A stretch of DNA of 64,000 bases from Bacteroidales bacterium UBA4179 (GTDB lineage Bacteria > Bacteroidota > Bacteroidia > Bacteroidales > Dysgonomonadaceae): the NCBI GenBank assembly GCA_002381125.1, contig DFUT01000043.1, positions 1 through 64,000 of the forward strand. The letters run 5' to 3'. Both the position numbers and the translations under genes were made by a program. Position 1 is the stretch's first letter. Each line of letters starts with the position of its first letter. Below, one piece after another: positions 32,428-41,587 of the stretch. A model generated the notes under the pieces. It saw nothing but the letters and a program-made list of their open reading frames with translations, did not search any database and had not been told where the DNA came from.

Positions 32428-34275
32428 ATGAAATACGTAAGGAAAAGAAAGACAGTATGTTTTTTTACTACGTTGTTTTTGACGTTGGCGATTGCCGCAA
32501 ATGCGCAAGTAACCTTTCGTGCGTCTGCTCCATCTACCGTAGTAAAAGGTGAACAATTTCGACTTACCTATACGATAAATAAGGAGGGAAAAGATTTGCG
32601 GTTGCCTTCCGATATGGACGGATTTGAAATACTTTTTGGTCCTTCCGTTTCTCAGAGTTACAGTCAGCGTACGGTAAATGGGAAAACAACTTCCGAAAGT
32701 TCCTTTTCATATACCTATATTCTGGTGGCGCAAAAGGAGGGAACGTTTACTATTGGACCGGCTTCTATCAATGTCGATGGTAGCACCTATCAATCCAATG
32801 CCGTTCAAATAAAGGTTATTTCCCCCGATCAGATTCCCAAGAGCCAATCGCAGCAAGAGTCCGGTCAATCGGGGTCATCGTCTCCCACCATAAAATCTAC
32901 CGATGCTTTTATTCGGGCAATTGTTTCGAAGAGCAATATTTATGAACAGGAAGGATTTACGGTTACTTTTCGACTCTACACTACACTTAATGTTGTGAAT
33001 TTTGGGAAGATTGAATTTCCCGAATTTGAAGGATTTATGGTGGAAGAGATCGAACTCCCCATGAATCAGCAATTGAAGATAGAACAATACAACGGGAGGA
33101 GTTATTATACGGCGGATTTAAGAAAAACATTGCTTTTTCCGCAGCGATCGGGGAAAATTACTATTCCTTCTGGACGCATCGAAATGGTGTTTTCGGTTCC
33201 TTCGGGAAAGCGGATCACTACTTTTTTTGGATCTCAAGAAGTGTTTGTGGATGTGAAAAAAACATTGGTTACCAATCCGGTGTCGGTCAATGTTACTCCA
33301 CTCCCTCCCGATAAACCCGAAAGTTTTACAGGAGCTGTCGGGACCTTTAATTTTCAGTCGAAAATCAGTACGAAAGAAGTAAAAGCCAACGAACCTGTTA
33401 CCCTCACACTCGAAATATCCGGTACCGGTAATTTAAAGCTTATTCAGAACCCTGAAGTCGAATTTCCTTCCAATTTTGAAGTTTATGATCCTGTTGTAAA
33501 GAATGATCTACAGATAACAACAAACGGATTGACCGGGACACGAAAAATCGAATATCTCGCTATCCCCCGTTACGAAGGGACTTATGTGATTCCGGAAGTG
33601 GAATTTTCTTATTTCGATCTTAAGAATCGTTCCTATAAAACATTGAAATCGCCTCAATATACCATTCAGGTCGCAAAAGGCGATCCGGTTAAGACGACGG
33701 CGAGCAGTTATGTGAATCAACAGGAGGTAAAGGTAGAGGATGATATTCGTTTTCTGAAAACGGGAAAACCTACTTTTCAATCTCGAGACGATTATTTTGT
33801 AGGATCGTTGGCATATTGGTTGTGGTATATTATTCCTCTTGGATTGTTTGTTGGATTTTGCATCATTAAACGACAGCAAGCAAAACAAAATGCAAATATT
33901 GCTCTTGTACGCCATAAACGTGCAAACAAAATAGCAATCAAGCGATTGAAAATAGCCGAAAAATATTTGAAGGAACACAAACAGGAAGAGTTTTATAGTG
34001 AGATTTTGCGTGCATTATGGGGCTATTTTAGCGATAAGTTGTCCATTCCGCTTGCCAACCTGTCGAAAGACAACATCGAAAAAGAATTATCGAATTACAA
34101 TATCGATGACGAATTGATAAGGACTTTCATGGAGATACTCGATACCTGTGAGTTTGCCCGTTATTCTCCCGTAAAATCGGATGTGGCAATGGGTAACTTG
34201 TACAATGAAGCTCTCGAAGCAATTGGTAGAATGGAAAATCAGTTAAAGTTGAAGAAGAGTAAAAAATTAAAGTGA
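32428..34275 (+). CDS. batD: BatD, oxygen tolerance protein
   Basis: A 615-residue protein with a signal peptide (VCFFTTLFLTLAIAANAQ), two or more Ig-like beta domains of the BatD family (for example VTFRASAPSTVVKGEQFRL and DAFIRAIVSKSNIYEQEGF), a membrane helix at about 463-482, and a helical cytoplasmic tail of about 130 residues that resembles the C-terminal part of the unknown protein at 28605. ATG 32428 is preferred because it directly precedes the signal peptide; an upstream GTG/TTG frame overlaps the end of batC. Confidence 0.88.
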   Translation: MKYVRKRKTVCFFTTLFLTLAIAANAQVTFRASAPSTVVKGEQFRLTYTINKEGKDLRLPSDMDGFEILFGPSVSQSYSQRTVNGKTTSESSFSYTYILVAQKEGTFTIGPASINVDGSTYQSNAVQIKVISPDQIPKSQSQQESGQSGSSSPTIKSTDAFIRAIVSKSNIYEQEGFTVTFRLYTTLNVVNFGKIEFPEFEGFMVEEIELPMNQQLKIEQYNGRSYYTADLRKTLLFPQRSGKITIPSGRIEMVFSVPSGKRITTFFGSQEVFVDVKKTLVTNPVSVNVTPLPPDKPESFTGAVGTFNFQSKISTKEVKANEPVTLTLEISGTGNLKLIQNPEVEFPSNFEVYDPVVKNDLQITTNGLTGTRKIEYLAIPRYEGTYVIPEVEFSYFDLKNRSYKTLKSPQYTIQVAKGDPVKTTASSYVNQQEVKVEDDIRFLKTGKPTFQSRDDYFVGSLAYWLWYIIPLGLFVGFCIIKRQQAKQNANIALVRHKRANKIAIKRLKIAEKYLKEHKQEEFYSEILRALWGYFSDKLSIPLANLSKDNIEKELSNYNIDDELIRTFMEILDTCEFARYSPVKSDVAMGNLYNEALEAIGRMENQLKLKKSKKLK

Positions 34276-34276
34276 C

Positions 34277-35047
34277 ATGGCTCGATATAAATTCTTTTTA
34301 TTGCTGATGTGTGGCCTGATGGTTAGTTTGCTAACTATTGCATCGGCGGATATCTTGGACGAAGCATCCGAAGCATACAGACGAGGCGATTATAAAAAAA
34401 GTATAGAATTGTATGAAAAAGTGATTGCCGAACATCTTGAAAAAGGCGAGGAATCACCCGAAATCTATTACAACCTTGGCAATGCCTATTTTCGTGATAA
34501 TCAGATTGGGAAAGCTATTTTAAATTATAATAGGGCATTGCTTCTTTCGCCCGGAGATAGCGATATCCGGCATAATTTGCGTTTTGCAAATACGCGCATT
34601 GAAGATAAAATAATTCCATCCAATCGTTTTTTTCTTGTCGATTGGTTTGAAAGCGTACAAAACCTTTTCAATTCCAATACATGGGGTGTTATTGCGATTG
34701 TGTTGTTTTTTCTTTTTTTGGGTTGTATGGGTGTTTTTCTTTTTGTTCGTATTTTATGGGCGCGGAAAACGGTTTTTTATACGGGAATTGTGATTTTTTT
34801 GTTGATGATTGCGGCTAATGTGTTTGCTTTTAATCAGAAAAATGCTCGTATATATCGCAATAGTGCCGTGATAATGGCTCCGGCCGTTTCTATTCGCACA
34901 TCACCTGACTCAAATAGCAAGGAGCTTTTTCAGCTTCATGAAGGGGCTACTGTTAAAATCAGGAAAATCGATGGAGATTGGTATGAAATAGAAATTGCCA
35001 ATGGAAGTGTCGGATGGATTCCGAAAGATTATATCGAAATTATATAA
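34277..35047 (+). CDS. batE: BatE, TPR and SH3-like protein
   Basis: A 256-residue protein: N-terminal signal or anchor (FFLLLMCGLMVSLLTIASA), TPR units (about 27-115), two adjacent membrane helices (about 134-160 and 166-188), and a bacterial SH3 domain at the end (RTSPDSNSKELFQLHEGATV...GWIPKDYIEII). It follows batD by one base and closes the locus. No terminator is obvious in the next 160 bases. Confidence 0.88.
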   Translation: MARYKFFLLLMCGLMVSLLTIASADILDEASEAYRRGDYKKSIELYEKVIAEHLEKGEESPEIYYNLGNAYFRDNQIGKAILNYNRALLLSPGDSDIRHNLRFANTRIEDKIIPSNRFFLVDWFESVQNLFNSNTWGVIAIVLFFLFLGCMGVFLFVRILWARKTVFYTGIVIFLLMIAANVFAFNQKNARIYRNSAVIMAPAVSIRTSPDSNSKELFQLHEGATVKIRKIDGDWYEIEIANGSVGWIPKDYIEII

Positions 35048-35213
35048 GTAGCACATTATTATTGTCGATATTTTCATCATTTCTTCGTAATCAGAGTTGC
35101 TTGCTATAAGGAATATTTTTGATAAAATGATTGGCATTCTATAATTTTTTTCGTAAGTTTAAAGCGTGAATATTATCGTCAATTGATTTATTAATCATAA
35201 AAAATTAAAAGCC

Positions 35214-35498
35214 ATGGCTAGAACGATTACATTTAACGAATTAAGGGCATTAAAAGACAAACTCCCCGATGGAAGTATCCGCAAAATAGCTCAGGATTTG
35301 GACCTCGAAATCGAAACTGTACGGAACTATTTTGGGGGATATAATTACAAAAAGGGGAAAAGTGTAGGGATTCATATAGAACCGGGTCCGGACGGGGGAA
35401 TCGTGGTATTAGATGACACTACGATTTTTGATAAAGCATTGGAAATTTTGGGATTAACCGATTATCCTGAGCCAATTGAAGAAAAAGATGTTATCTAA
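35214..35498 (+). CDS. Small conserved protein with helix-turn-helix-like N-terminus
   Basis: A 94-residue acidic protein starting MARTITFNELRALKDKLP. Residues 19-42 (DGSIRKIAQDLDLEIETVRNYF) look like a helix-turn-helix, which suggests DNA or RNA binding. A Gly-rich turn and IHIEPGPDGGIVVLDDTTIFDKAL follow. I do not recognise a named family. It stands alone between batE and the stress protein gene. A TAAGTTTA-like box lies about 55 bases upstream. Confidence that it is a real gene is good because of codon structure and clean start; the function is unknown. Confidence 0.75.
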   Translation: MARTITFNELRALKDKLPDGSIRKIAQDLDLEIETVRNYFGGYNYKKGKSVGIHIEPGPDGGIVVLDDTTIFDKALEILGLTDYPEPIEEKDVI

Positions 35499-35578
35499 TC
35501 AAAAAGTTGCAGAAGATTGAATATTATCGCGTATCCATAGAAGGGTGAGTTCATATTTTTCTGCCAAAAACGAACAAA

Positions 35579-36736
35579 ATGAAAAACAAAGAAAAGGAAC
35601 TAAACCAAAGAGATGAATTGGTTACGGTAGCCATTCATACGTATGAAAAAGCACAAATTCTTAAATCCATTCTCGAAGCCAATGGCATTCCTGCCGTAAT
35701 TACCAGTGTAAATATCATTCAGCCTAATCCCGCCGGAAGTTATCGCGTAAAAATCAGGGAAAGCGATTTGCCTGAAGCTTTGCCTATAATAGAAAACACC
35801 GATCTTTCTTATGTCGAAAAAACCGGTGAAGAAAAAAATAGGAGTAAAGATAAAGAAATCAAGAAGGAAATTCTTGTCCCAACTGATTTTTCCGATTCAT
35901 CGATGAGGGCATGTGAATTTGCATTTCGATTGGCTAAGGACTTGGGTTGCGAGATAAAACTCATGCATGTTTTTTTCTCTCCTTATTATCCCGTATCTAT
36001 GCCTTTTGGTGAGTCATACGCCGTCCTTCCTCCTGACGAAGAGCTTTATCTCGATGTTAGAGAGAGGATGGAAAAGGAGATGAAAAAGTGGGTAGATAAG
36101 TTGAATGAGAAAATTGCTGCCGGAGAACTTCCCGAAATTTCTTTTAATCACATTTTGCAAGAGGGGTTGCCGGAGGAGGAGATTATCAATTATTCCAAAA
36201 AAATGCATCCTATGGCTATCGTGATGGGAACAAGAGGTGCTAGCCAAAAAGACATTGATCTTATTGGTAGTGTAACGGCAGAAGTAATAGATGGATGTAA
36301 AACTCCTGTTTTTGCTATTCCTGAGCTGGCGCCTCCTAAATATTTGAGTGAAATGGAAAAAATCGGTTTTTTAACCAATTTCAGAGAAAGAGAGTTTGTT
36401 GCTTTTGATCGTATGATGGAATTTATAGGTAAATACCCCATAAAGGTTTATCTTGTTCATGTGAATAAAAAAGAAGATATGTGGAACGAGATCAAATTAG
36501 CAGGGATTCGTCATTTTTTGGAAAAAAAATATCCTTCGCTCGAAACGGATTATAAATTGATAGATAAAGTAGATGAGCCGCTAGAAGTGGTTATTGATAA
36601 ATTTGTGAGAGAAAATGATATAGATATGCTTGCCATGTCAAGTTCTAGACGAAATATTTTTGCTCGCATGTTTAATCCGGGCCTGGCAAGACGCATGCTT
36701 TTTCATTCGCAGACCCCGTTATTGGTATTAAAATAG
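35579..36736 (+). CDS. Universal stress protein with N-terminal DUF2007-like domain
   Basis: A 385-residue cytosolic protein. Residues about 13-80 (VTVAIHTYEKAQILKSILEANGIPA) resemble DUF2007, a signal-transducing PII-like fold. Two Usp domains follow, at about 95-255 (KEILVPTDFSDSSMRACEFA, with VMGTRG near the end) and 260-385 (MLAMSSSRRNIFARMF). The first keeps most of a nucleotide-binding G-x-R-G motif; in the second it is degenerate. Usp proteins respond to starvation and redox stress. The gene ends at a strong bidirectional terminator. Confidence 0.85.
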   Translation: MKNKEKELNQRDELVTVAIHTYEKAQILKSILEANGIPAVITSVNIIQPNPAGSYRVKIRESDLPEALPIIENTDLSYVEKTGEEKNRSKDKEIKKEILVPTDFSDSSMRACEFAFRLAKDLGCEIKLMHVFFSPYYPVSMPFGESYAVLPPDEELYLDVRERMEKEMKKWVDKLNEKIAAGELPEISFNHILQEGLPEEEIINYSKKMHPMAIVMGTRGASQKDIDLIGSVTAEVIDGCKTPVFAIPELAPPKYLSEMEKIGFLTNFREREFVAFDRMMEFIGKYPIKVYLVHVNKKEDMWNEIKLAGIRHFLEKKYPSLETDYKLIDKVDEPLEVVIDKFVRENDIDMLAMSSSRRNIFARMFNPGLARRMLFHSQTPLLVLK

Positions 36737-36760
36737 TTTTATAAGTATAAGTTGGTATAA

Positions 36761-36793
36761 AATTAAAGAGGGCTTTTTCAGCCCTCTTTAATT
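36761..36793. terminator. Bidirectional terminator between usp and skp
   Basis: AATTAAAGAGGGC (36761-36773) pairs perfectly with GCCCTCTTTAATT (36781-36793) around TTTTTCA, a 13-bp stem between convergent genes. Confidence 0.9.
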
Positions 36794-36819
36794 TTAAGGC
36801 GATACGATAATATTGGTCC

Positions 36820-37353
36820 TTAATTAATCCCTAATTTCGTTTTAACCATTTTTGTTGCATCAATGGCCGAATCGCTTACGTAGACAATGGGAGAGGAAGG
36901 GGTTGCTATATCCAAAATATAGGTAAATCCATTCTCGTCACCTACCGATTTTATTGCATTTTGAATTTTTTGATTAACCGGTCCAACCAGCTTTTGGTAT
37001 AATTCTTGGGCTTCTTTTTGGCTGTTTTGGATATACATCTGATACCTTTCGCTAATCTGTTCCAATTGTCTTTGTTGATCTTGCTTTACTGCGTCACTGA
37101 TGTTGGTACCCACTTTGCTGAATTCTTCCAGTTTGGCATTATATTCAGTTTCTAGAGCAGAAGCATTTTTCTTGATCTCCTCCTGTTTATCGCTCAATTG
37201 TTTTTCGATATCGGGTATTTCCGGCATAGCATTAAAAATTTCTTGAGAATTGATATATGCTATTTTAGTTTCTTGTGCTGCAATACTCATACTTAGAGGA
37301 GCTATCGCAAAAAGTAGAATAAGTAATTTTTTTGGCATCATAAATTTCTTCAT
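36820..37353 (-). CDS. OmpH/Skp family periplasmic chaperone (second copy)
   Basis: A 177-residue exported protein: signal peptide (LLILLFAIAPLSMSIAAQ), then the OmpH fold IAYINSQEIFNAMPEIPDIE and a long charged coiled coil (about 45-125), with a C-terminal beta strand region. Skp trimers hold unfolded outer-membrane proteins on the way to BamA, which is encoded just upstream. It has its own possible promoter (TACCTTTG at 37382-37389) 28 bases before the start. Confidence 0.9.
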   Translation of the reverse strand: MKKFMMPKKLLILLFAIAPLSMSIAAQETKIAYINSQEIFNAMPEIPDIEKQLSDKQEEIKKNASALETEYNAKLEEFSKVGTNISDAVKQDQQRQLEQISERYQMYIQNSQKEAQELYQKLVGPVNQKIQNAIKSVGDENGFTYILDIATPSSPIVYVSDSAIDATKMVKTKLGIN

Positions 37354-37381
37354 TAATGTTTATTATTTCAAAACCAACAAG

Positions 37382-37389
37382 CAAAGGTA
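37382..37389 (-). promoter_or_regulatory. -7 box between the two skp genes
   Basis: TACCTTTG on the minus strand matches TAnnTTTG and could let the second chaperone be expressed apart from bamA. Confidence 0.4.
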
Positions 37390-37401
37390 AATTATTTATT
37401 T

Positions 37402-37911
37402 TTAATATCCTAATTTTACCAAGACTTGATCGCTAATGTCAATATCAGGCGATGCAAAAATTATGGATGTTGCTGAGGCTCTATCGATTACTGCCTTATA
37501 TCCGGCTGAAAAAGAAATGTCTTTTATTGCATTATAAATATCGTCTTGGATGGGTTTCATGTATGCTTCTCGACGTTTGAACAATTCTCCCTGAGGACCA
37601 AAATATTTATCGCGCAGCTGTTGAATTTCTTTTTCTTTAGCCACAATTTCATTTTCACGTTTTATTTTTTCATCTCCTTTAAGGGTGTCGATAGCAGCCT
37701 GATAGTTCTTATACATTTCTCCTGCTTCTTTTACAAGACTATCAATTTCGTTTTGCCATTGTTGAGATACGAGTTCCAGTTCTTTATTCATATTCTCATA
37801 AGCAGGAATTTTTTTGAGAATATATTCCATATCTATCATGGCGTATTTTTGTGCGTAACTCCCCGTTGTCAGTGCAAGGAGTAGTCCAATCAATAATAAA
37901 TTTTTTTTCAT
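37402..37911 (-). CDS. OmpH/Skp family periplasmic chaperone (first copy)
   Basis: A 169-residue protein with signal peptide MKKNLLLIGLLLALTTGSYAQ, YAMIDMEYILKKIPAYENMN, a coiled coil (about 40-120), and a terminal Skp beta segment. It shares the plan but only modest identity with the following copy, so the two may serve different clients or form mixed trimers. It starts 65 bases after the bamA stop on the same strand. Confidence 0.9.
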   Translation of the reverse strand: MKKNLLLIGLLLALTTGSYAQKYAMIDMEYILKKIPAYENMNKELELVSQQWQNEIDSLVKEAGEMYKNYQAAIDTLKGDEKIKRENEIVAKEKEIQQLRDKYFGPQGELFKRREAYMKPIQDDIYNAIKDISFSAGYKAVIDRASATSIIFASPDIDISDQVLVKLGY

Positions 37912-37976
37912 ACGTTGTTTGGTGTTGTAATTATATGGTTTGCGACAGGTTTAATATTTTTTGTTTTTGGAAATTT

Positions 37977-40700
37977 CTAAAATTCTTGTCCAATTATAAA
38001 GTGGAATTGACTGCCGCCATAATTTCTGCTTCCATTGATGGGATCGAAGCCATATGCCCAGTCAATACCCATTAGTCCGATCATTGGCAAGAAAATACGG
38101 GCACCAACACCGGCTGATCGTTTTAAATCAAACGGGTTGAAATTGTTTAAATCCCGCCAAGCATTCCCTGCCTCAAGAAAAGCGATGCCATAGATGGTTG
38201 AATTTGGTTCCAGAATAAATGGATAGCGAAATTCAAGTCCAAATCGTGTATACGCCCGTGCTTGCGTAGCGATTGAGTTGTTTTCATAGCCGCGTAACGC
38301 AATATTCTCAGTAGCAAATGAACTTGAATAACCGGTCATACCGTCGCCTCCCACGTCGAATGTTTCAAAAGGAGTCGGTTTATTTTTGTCATAATAACCC
38401 AACACACCGAATTCAGCCCTTGTTGCAATAACAGGTGTGCGTTTTACGGATAGAGAGGTAAGCGGAGTAAATGTACGCATTTTCAGTTTCCATTTGTGAT
38501 ATTCGTTCCATGTGTATTTTCCGGGATCATCGAAAGTCATACTTGCATAATCTTTCCCATCCCATAAGGAAAAGGGAGGCGTTGCGGTTACGCTTAACGA
38601 AAATTGAGAACCTGTTCGAGTATAGATGGGATTGTCGATAGAATTTCTAGCCAATATCAAGCTCAACGTGATACTATTACTTGTACCCGTTTGAAAAGGG
38701 AAATAGTTCCATGTCCAGTTTTTTAGTTTGTAACGTTGATAACCCAGTTCTCCCTGTATATAGAAATAGTCGTCGGGCCATTCCAAACGTTTTCCGTGTC
38801 CTATTGAAGCACCTATTATCGTGAAAAGCTGATTGGGATCATAGGCATATTCCGCCATATCCTGATAATCGTATCCACCGTATCCATAACCACCATATCC
38901 GTATCCATAGCCGTAATAATAAGGATTATACATATCATAGTAGGAAGTCTGGGAATAGTAATTGGTGTTTAACCCCGTATATCTTGAATAATAAAGATTT
39001 ACAGAGAAGTTATTGGGTCTCTTTCCTCCAAACCACGGCTCAATGAATGAAAACTGGTAAGATTGATAATATTTTCCATTGGTTTGAGCACTTATAATAA
39101 GTGTTTGCCCTTCTCCCTGGGGAATGATTCCCTTATACGAGCTTGGATTTAGCAAGTTTTTTAATGAGAAATTATTCAATCGCAGACTTAATTTTCCCAC
39201 TAATCCTGTAACTCCCCAACCGGCAGAAAATTCAATTTGATCGTTTCCTTTTGAAGTTAACGGATAAGTTATATCCACTGTTCCGTCATCGAAATTGGGT
39301 CTAATGTCAGGTTGGAGATTTTCCGGATCGAAATGGCCGGTTTGTGCCAATTCTCGAATGGAACGTATCAGGTCGTCTTGACTGTAAACTGCTCCGGGCT
39401 TTGTTCGCAGCTCTCTGCGGATAACATCTTCATATACGCGATCGTTTCCTTGGATGATTATACGTTTTATAGTTGCTTTTGGGCCTTCCGTAACACGAAG
39501 TTCCAAATCTACCGAGTCGTTTTCTATGTTTATTTCGATTGGGTCGATATTGGAAAAAAGGTAACCGTTGTTTTTATATAGTGTAATTACCGCATCTTCA
39601 TCCATCAACAAACGTTCTTGTAGTTTTTTTTGGTTATAAACATCCCCTTCTTGCATATTCAAAATTCGACTCAGATCGTACGAATTATAGACTGTATTTC
39701 CCACCCAATTGATAGAGCGAATATAGTATAAAGGGCCTTCTTCGACTTTAATCTCGATATTTACCGATTTTTCATCGTATTTGTATACGGTATCCCAAAC
39801 GATTTCTGCATCCCGATAGCCTAATTCGTGATATTTTGCAATCAGATTTTTTTTGTCCGCTTCGTAATTTTCTTTTACAAACTTTTTTGTTTTAAACAGG
39901 TTAGCCAGTTTCTTTTCATTGGTCTTTTTCATTGCCCCTTTGAGTTTTTTATCGGAAACGGCTTTATTCCCTTCAATTTTTATTTGGTGAACACCCAATT
40001 TTTCTTTTTTATCGACTATTATTTCCAGAATAACCTGGTTTTTATTCGATTCGTCGGGTCTTTCGATGATTGTTACTTCGGCATCGCCAAATCCCTTTTC
40101 TTCAAAATACTTCTTTATGATAGCTTTGGCACTGTTAATTTGGTTGGGAGTAATTTGGTTTCCCCTAACCATTCCCAATTTTTTCTCAATGTCTTCTTGT
40201 TCACCTTTTTTCATACCCACGTAACGAATATCTGAAATTCTTGGGCGGTCGGTTAATCTGATTTCCAGCCAAATGCTATCTCCTTTTATTTTGTTGGCGA
40301 GAATTTTGACATCCGAAAAAAGCCCTTGTTTCCAAAATCTTTCTACGGCGTGCGTTATCTCTTCGCCCGGCACTTGGATTCGATCCCCTTTTGATAATCC
40401 GGAAAACCCAATCAGCACAAAGCTTTGGTCTTCGTACATCGTATTTTCGATTCCGGTGACCTTAATGTCTGCAATGATGTATTCTTTTGGTGTTGCCGTA
40501 TAATTGATTACGGGTATGGTGTCGGTATTGGTTTCTGATGATGACGGCACAACCTGAGGGGCGGGTGTGGCTGTGTCGGTAGGGATGGTATCTTTAGCTG
40601 AGGCTTGTTCATCCGGAATAAGAAGTGTTGTTTGAGCTAAAGATGTGACCCTAAAAAAGGCTGAGAGAATAATTGCGAAATAAAATATCTTCTTCAACAT
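37977..40700 (-). CDS. bamA: Outer membrane protein assembly factor BamA
   Basis: A 907-residue Omp85 protein: signal peptide, a linker rich in Thr/Pro, five POTRA domains (about 85-470), and a 16-strand barrel ending in Phe (IIGQEF). It folds proteins into the outer membrane. Barrel residues about 590-612 form a run of Tyr and Gly, unusual even for Bacteroidetes. Another recognisable segment is GGDGMTGYSSSFATENIALRGY, the RGF-like loop 6 region. It lies in uppS-bamA-skp-skp, a typical order for the phylum; the gap from uppS is 65 bases. Confidence 0.93.
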   Translation of the reverse strand: MLKKIFYFAIILSAFFRVTSLAQTTLLIPDEQASAKDTIPTDTATPAPQVVPSSSETNTDTIPVINYTATPKEYIIADIKVTGIENTMYEDQSFVLIGFSGLSKGDRIQVPGEEITHAVERFWKQGLFSDVKILANKIKGDSIWLEIRLTDRPRISDIRYVGMKKGEQEDIEKKLGMVRGNQITPNQINSAKAIIKKYFEEKGFGDAEVTIIERPDESNKNQVILEIIVDKKEKLGVHQIKIEGNKAVSDKKLKGAMKKTNEKKLANLFKTKKFVKENYEADKKNLIAKYHELGYRDAEIVWDTVYKYDEKSVNIEIKVEEGPLYYIRSINWVGNTVYNSYDLSRILNMQEGDVYNQKKLQERLLMDEDAVITLYKNNGYLFSNIDPIEINIENDSVDLELRVTEGPKATIKRIIIQGNDRVYEDVIRRELRTKPGAVYSQDDLIRSIRELAQTGHFDPENLQPDIRPNFDDGTVDITYPLTSKGNDQIEFSAGWGVTGLVGKLSLRLNNFSLKNLLNPSSYKGIIPQGEGQTLIISAQTNGKYYQSYQFSFIEPWFGGKRPNNFSVNLYYSRYTGLNTNYYSQTSYYDMYNPYYYGYGYGYGGYGYGGYDYQDMAEYAYDPNQLFTIIGASIGHGKRLEWPDDYFYIQGELGYQRYKLKNWTWNYFPFQTGTSNSITLSLILARNSIDNPIYTRTGSQFSLSVTATPPFSLWDGKDYASMTFDDPGKYTWNEYHKWKLKMRTFTPLTSLSVKRTPVIATRAEFGVLGYYDKNKPTPFETFDVGGDGMTGYSSSFATENIALRGYENNSIATQARAYTRFGLEFRYPFILEPNSTIYGIAFLEAGNAWRDLNNFNPFDLKRSAGVGARIFLPMIGLMGIDWAYGFDPINGSRNYGGSQFHFIIGQEF

Positions 40701-40765
40701 TATTGTTTTTTTACCTTTTTCTCTTTTCGTTTAATGAGTTAAATTGTTGTTGTCGGTTTGACAAT

Positions 40766-41515
40766 TTATTTTTTCGATTCAATCTGTTCGCTTATTTTTC
40801 CAAACCGACGTTCACGGCGTTGGTAATCAATGATGGCTGCATAGAGATCTTCTTCTCGAAAAGCAGGCCAGAAAGTGTCGGTGAAATAAAATTCGGTGTA
40901 GGCCGATTGCCATAGCAAAAAATTGCTCATGCGTTGTTCTCCTCCGGTTCTGATGACCAAATCCGGGTCGGGAATACCTTTGGTAGCCAAATAATCAGAG
41001 AAAAGTGTTTCGTTTATATCTTCTACTTTTATTTTTCCTTCTTGAACGTCTTTTATTATTTTTTTTGTTGCTTCGACAATTTCCCATTTTGATGAATAGC
41101 TCAATGCAAGTATCAATGTTAATTTGTCGCCTTTTGAGGTTTTTTCTTCACATTCTTTCAATGCTTTTTGGGTTTTCATGGGAAGTCGGGCTATATCCCC
41201 AATATTCTTTACCCTTACTTGATTTTGCACAAGATCTGCTGTTTCATGGGTGACGGCTTGTAACATTAATTCCATTAGGGCGTTGATTTCTTCTTCGGGT
41301 CGATTCCAGTTTTCGGTAGAAAAAACATAGATGGTCAGGTATTTTATATTTGCTTTTACTGCTGCTTCTACCACTTTTCTAACGGAAACTACACCCTCTT
41401 TGTGACCTTCAGCGCGCTCCAATCCATGAGCTTTTGCCCATCTCCCGTTTCCATCCATAATAATGGCAATGTGTTCCGGGACAGATGATTTATCTATTTT
41501 CTCCAATAGCGACAT
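40766..41515 (-). CDS. uppS: Isoprenyl transferase (undecaprenyl diphosphate synthase)
   Basis: Adds isopentenyl units in cis to farnesyl diphosphate to make the C55 carrier for peptidoglycan and O-antigen. The 249-residue protein shows IAIIMDGNGRWAKA (17-30) with catalytic Asp21, the FSTENWNRPEEEI loop, and RTGGEQRMSNFLLWQ with AYTEFYFTDTFWP at the end, all standard. It heads the envelope operon. The DUF6242-like gene upstream ends 72 bases before it. Confidence 0.94.
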   Translation of the reverse strand: MSLLEKIDKSSVPEHIAIIMDGNGRWAKAHGLERAEGHKEGVVSVRKVVEAAVKANIKYLTIYVFSTENWNRPEEEINALMELMLQAVTHETADLVQNQVRVKNIGDIARLPMKTQKALKECEEKTSKGDKLTLILALSYSSKWEIVEATKKIIKDVQEGKIKVEDINETLFSDYLATKGIPDPDLVIRTGGEQRMSNFLLWQSAYTEFYFTDTFWPAFREEDLYAAIIDYQRRERRFGKISEQIESKK

Positions 41516-41587
41516 ATTATAATGTTGAAATTGTTTTTGCTATTATTTTATGTTTAACCCTGACTCAATCATATCTTTTTATGGATT

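Noticed and set aside
40766..41515. The uppS-bamA-skp-skp order as a novel cluster
   Set aside because: This arrangement is usual for Bacteroidetes and needs no special explanation.
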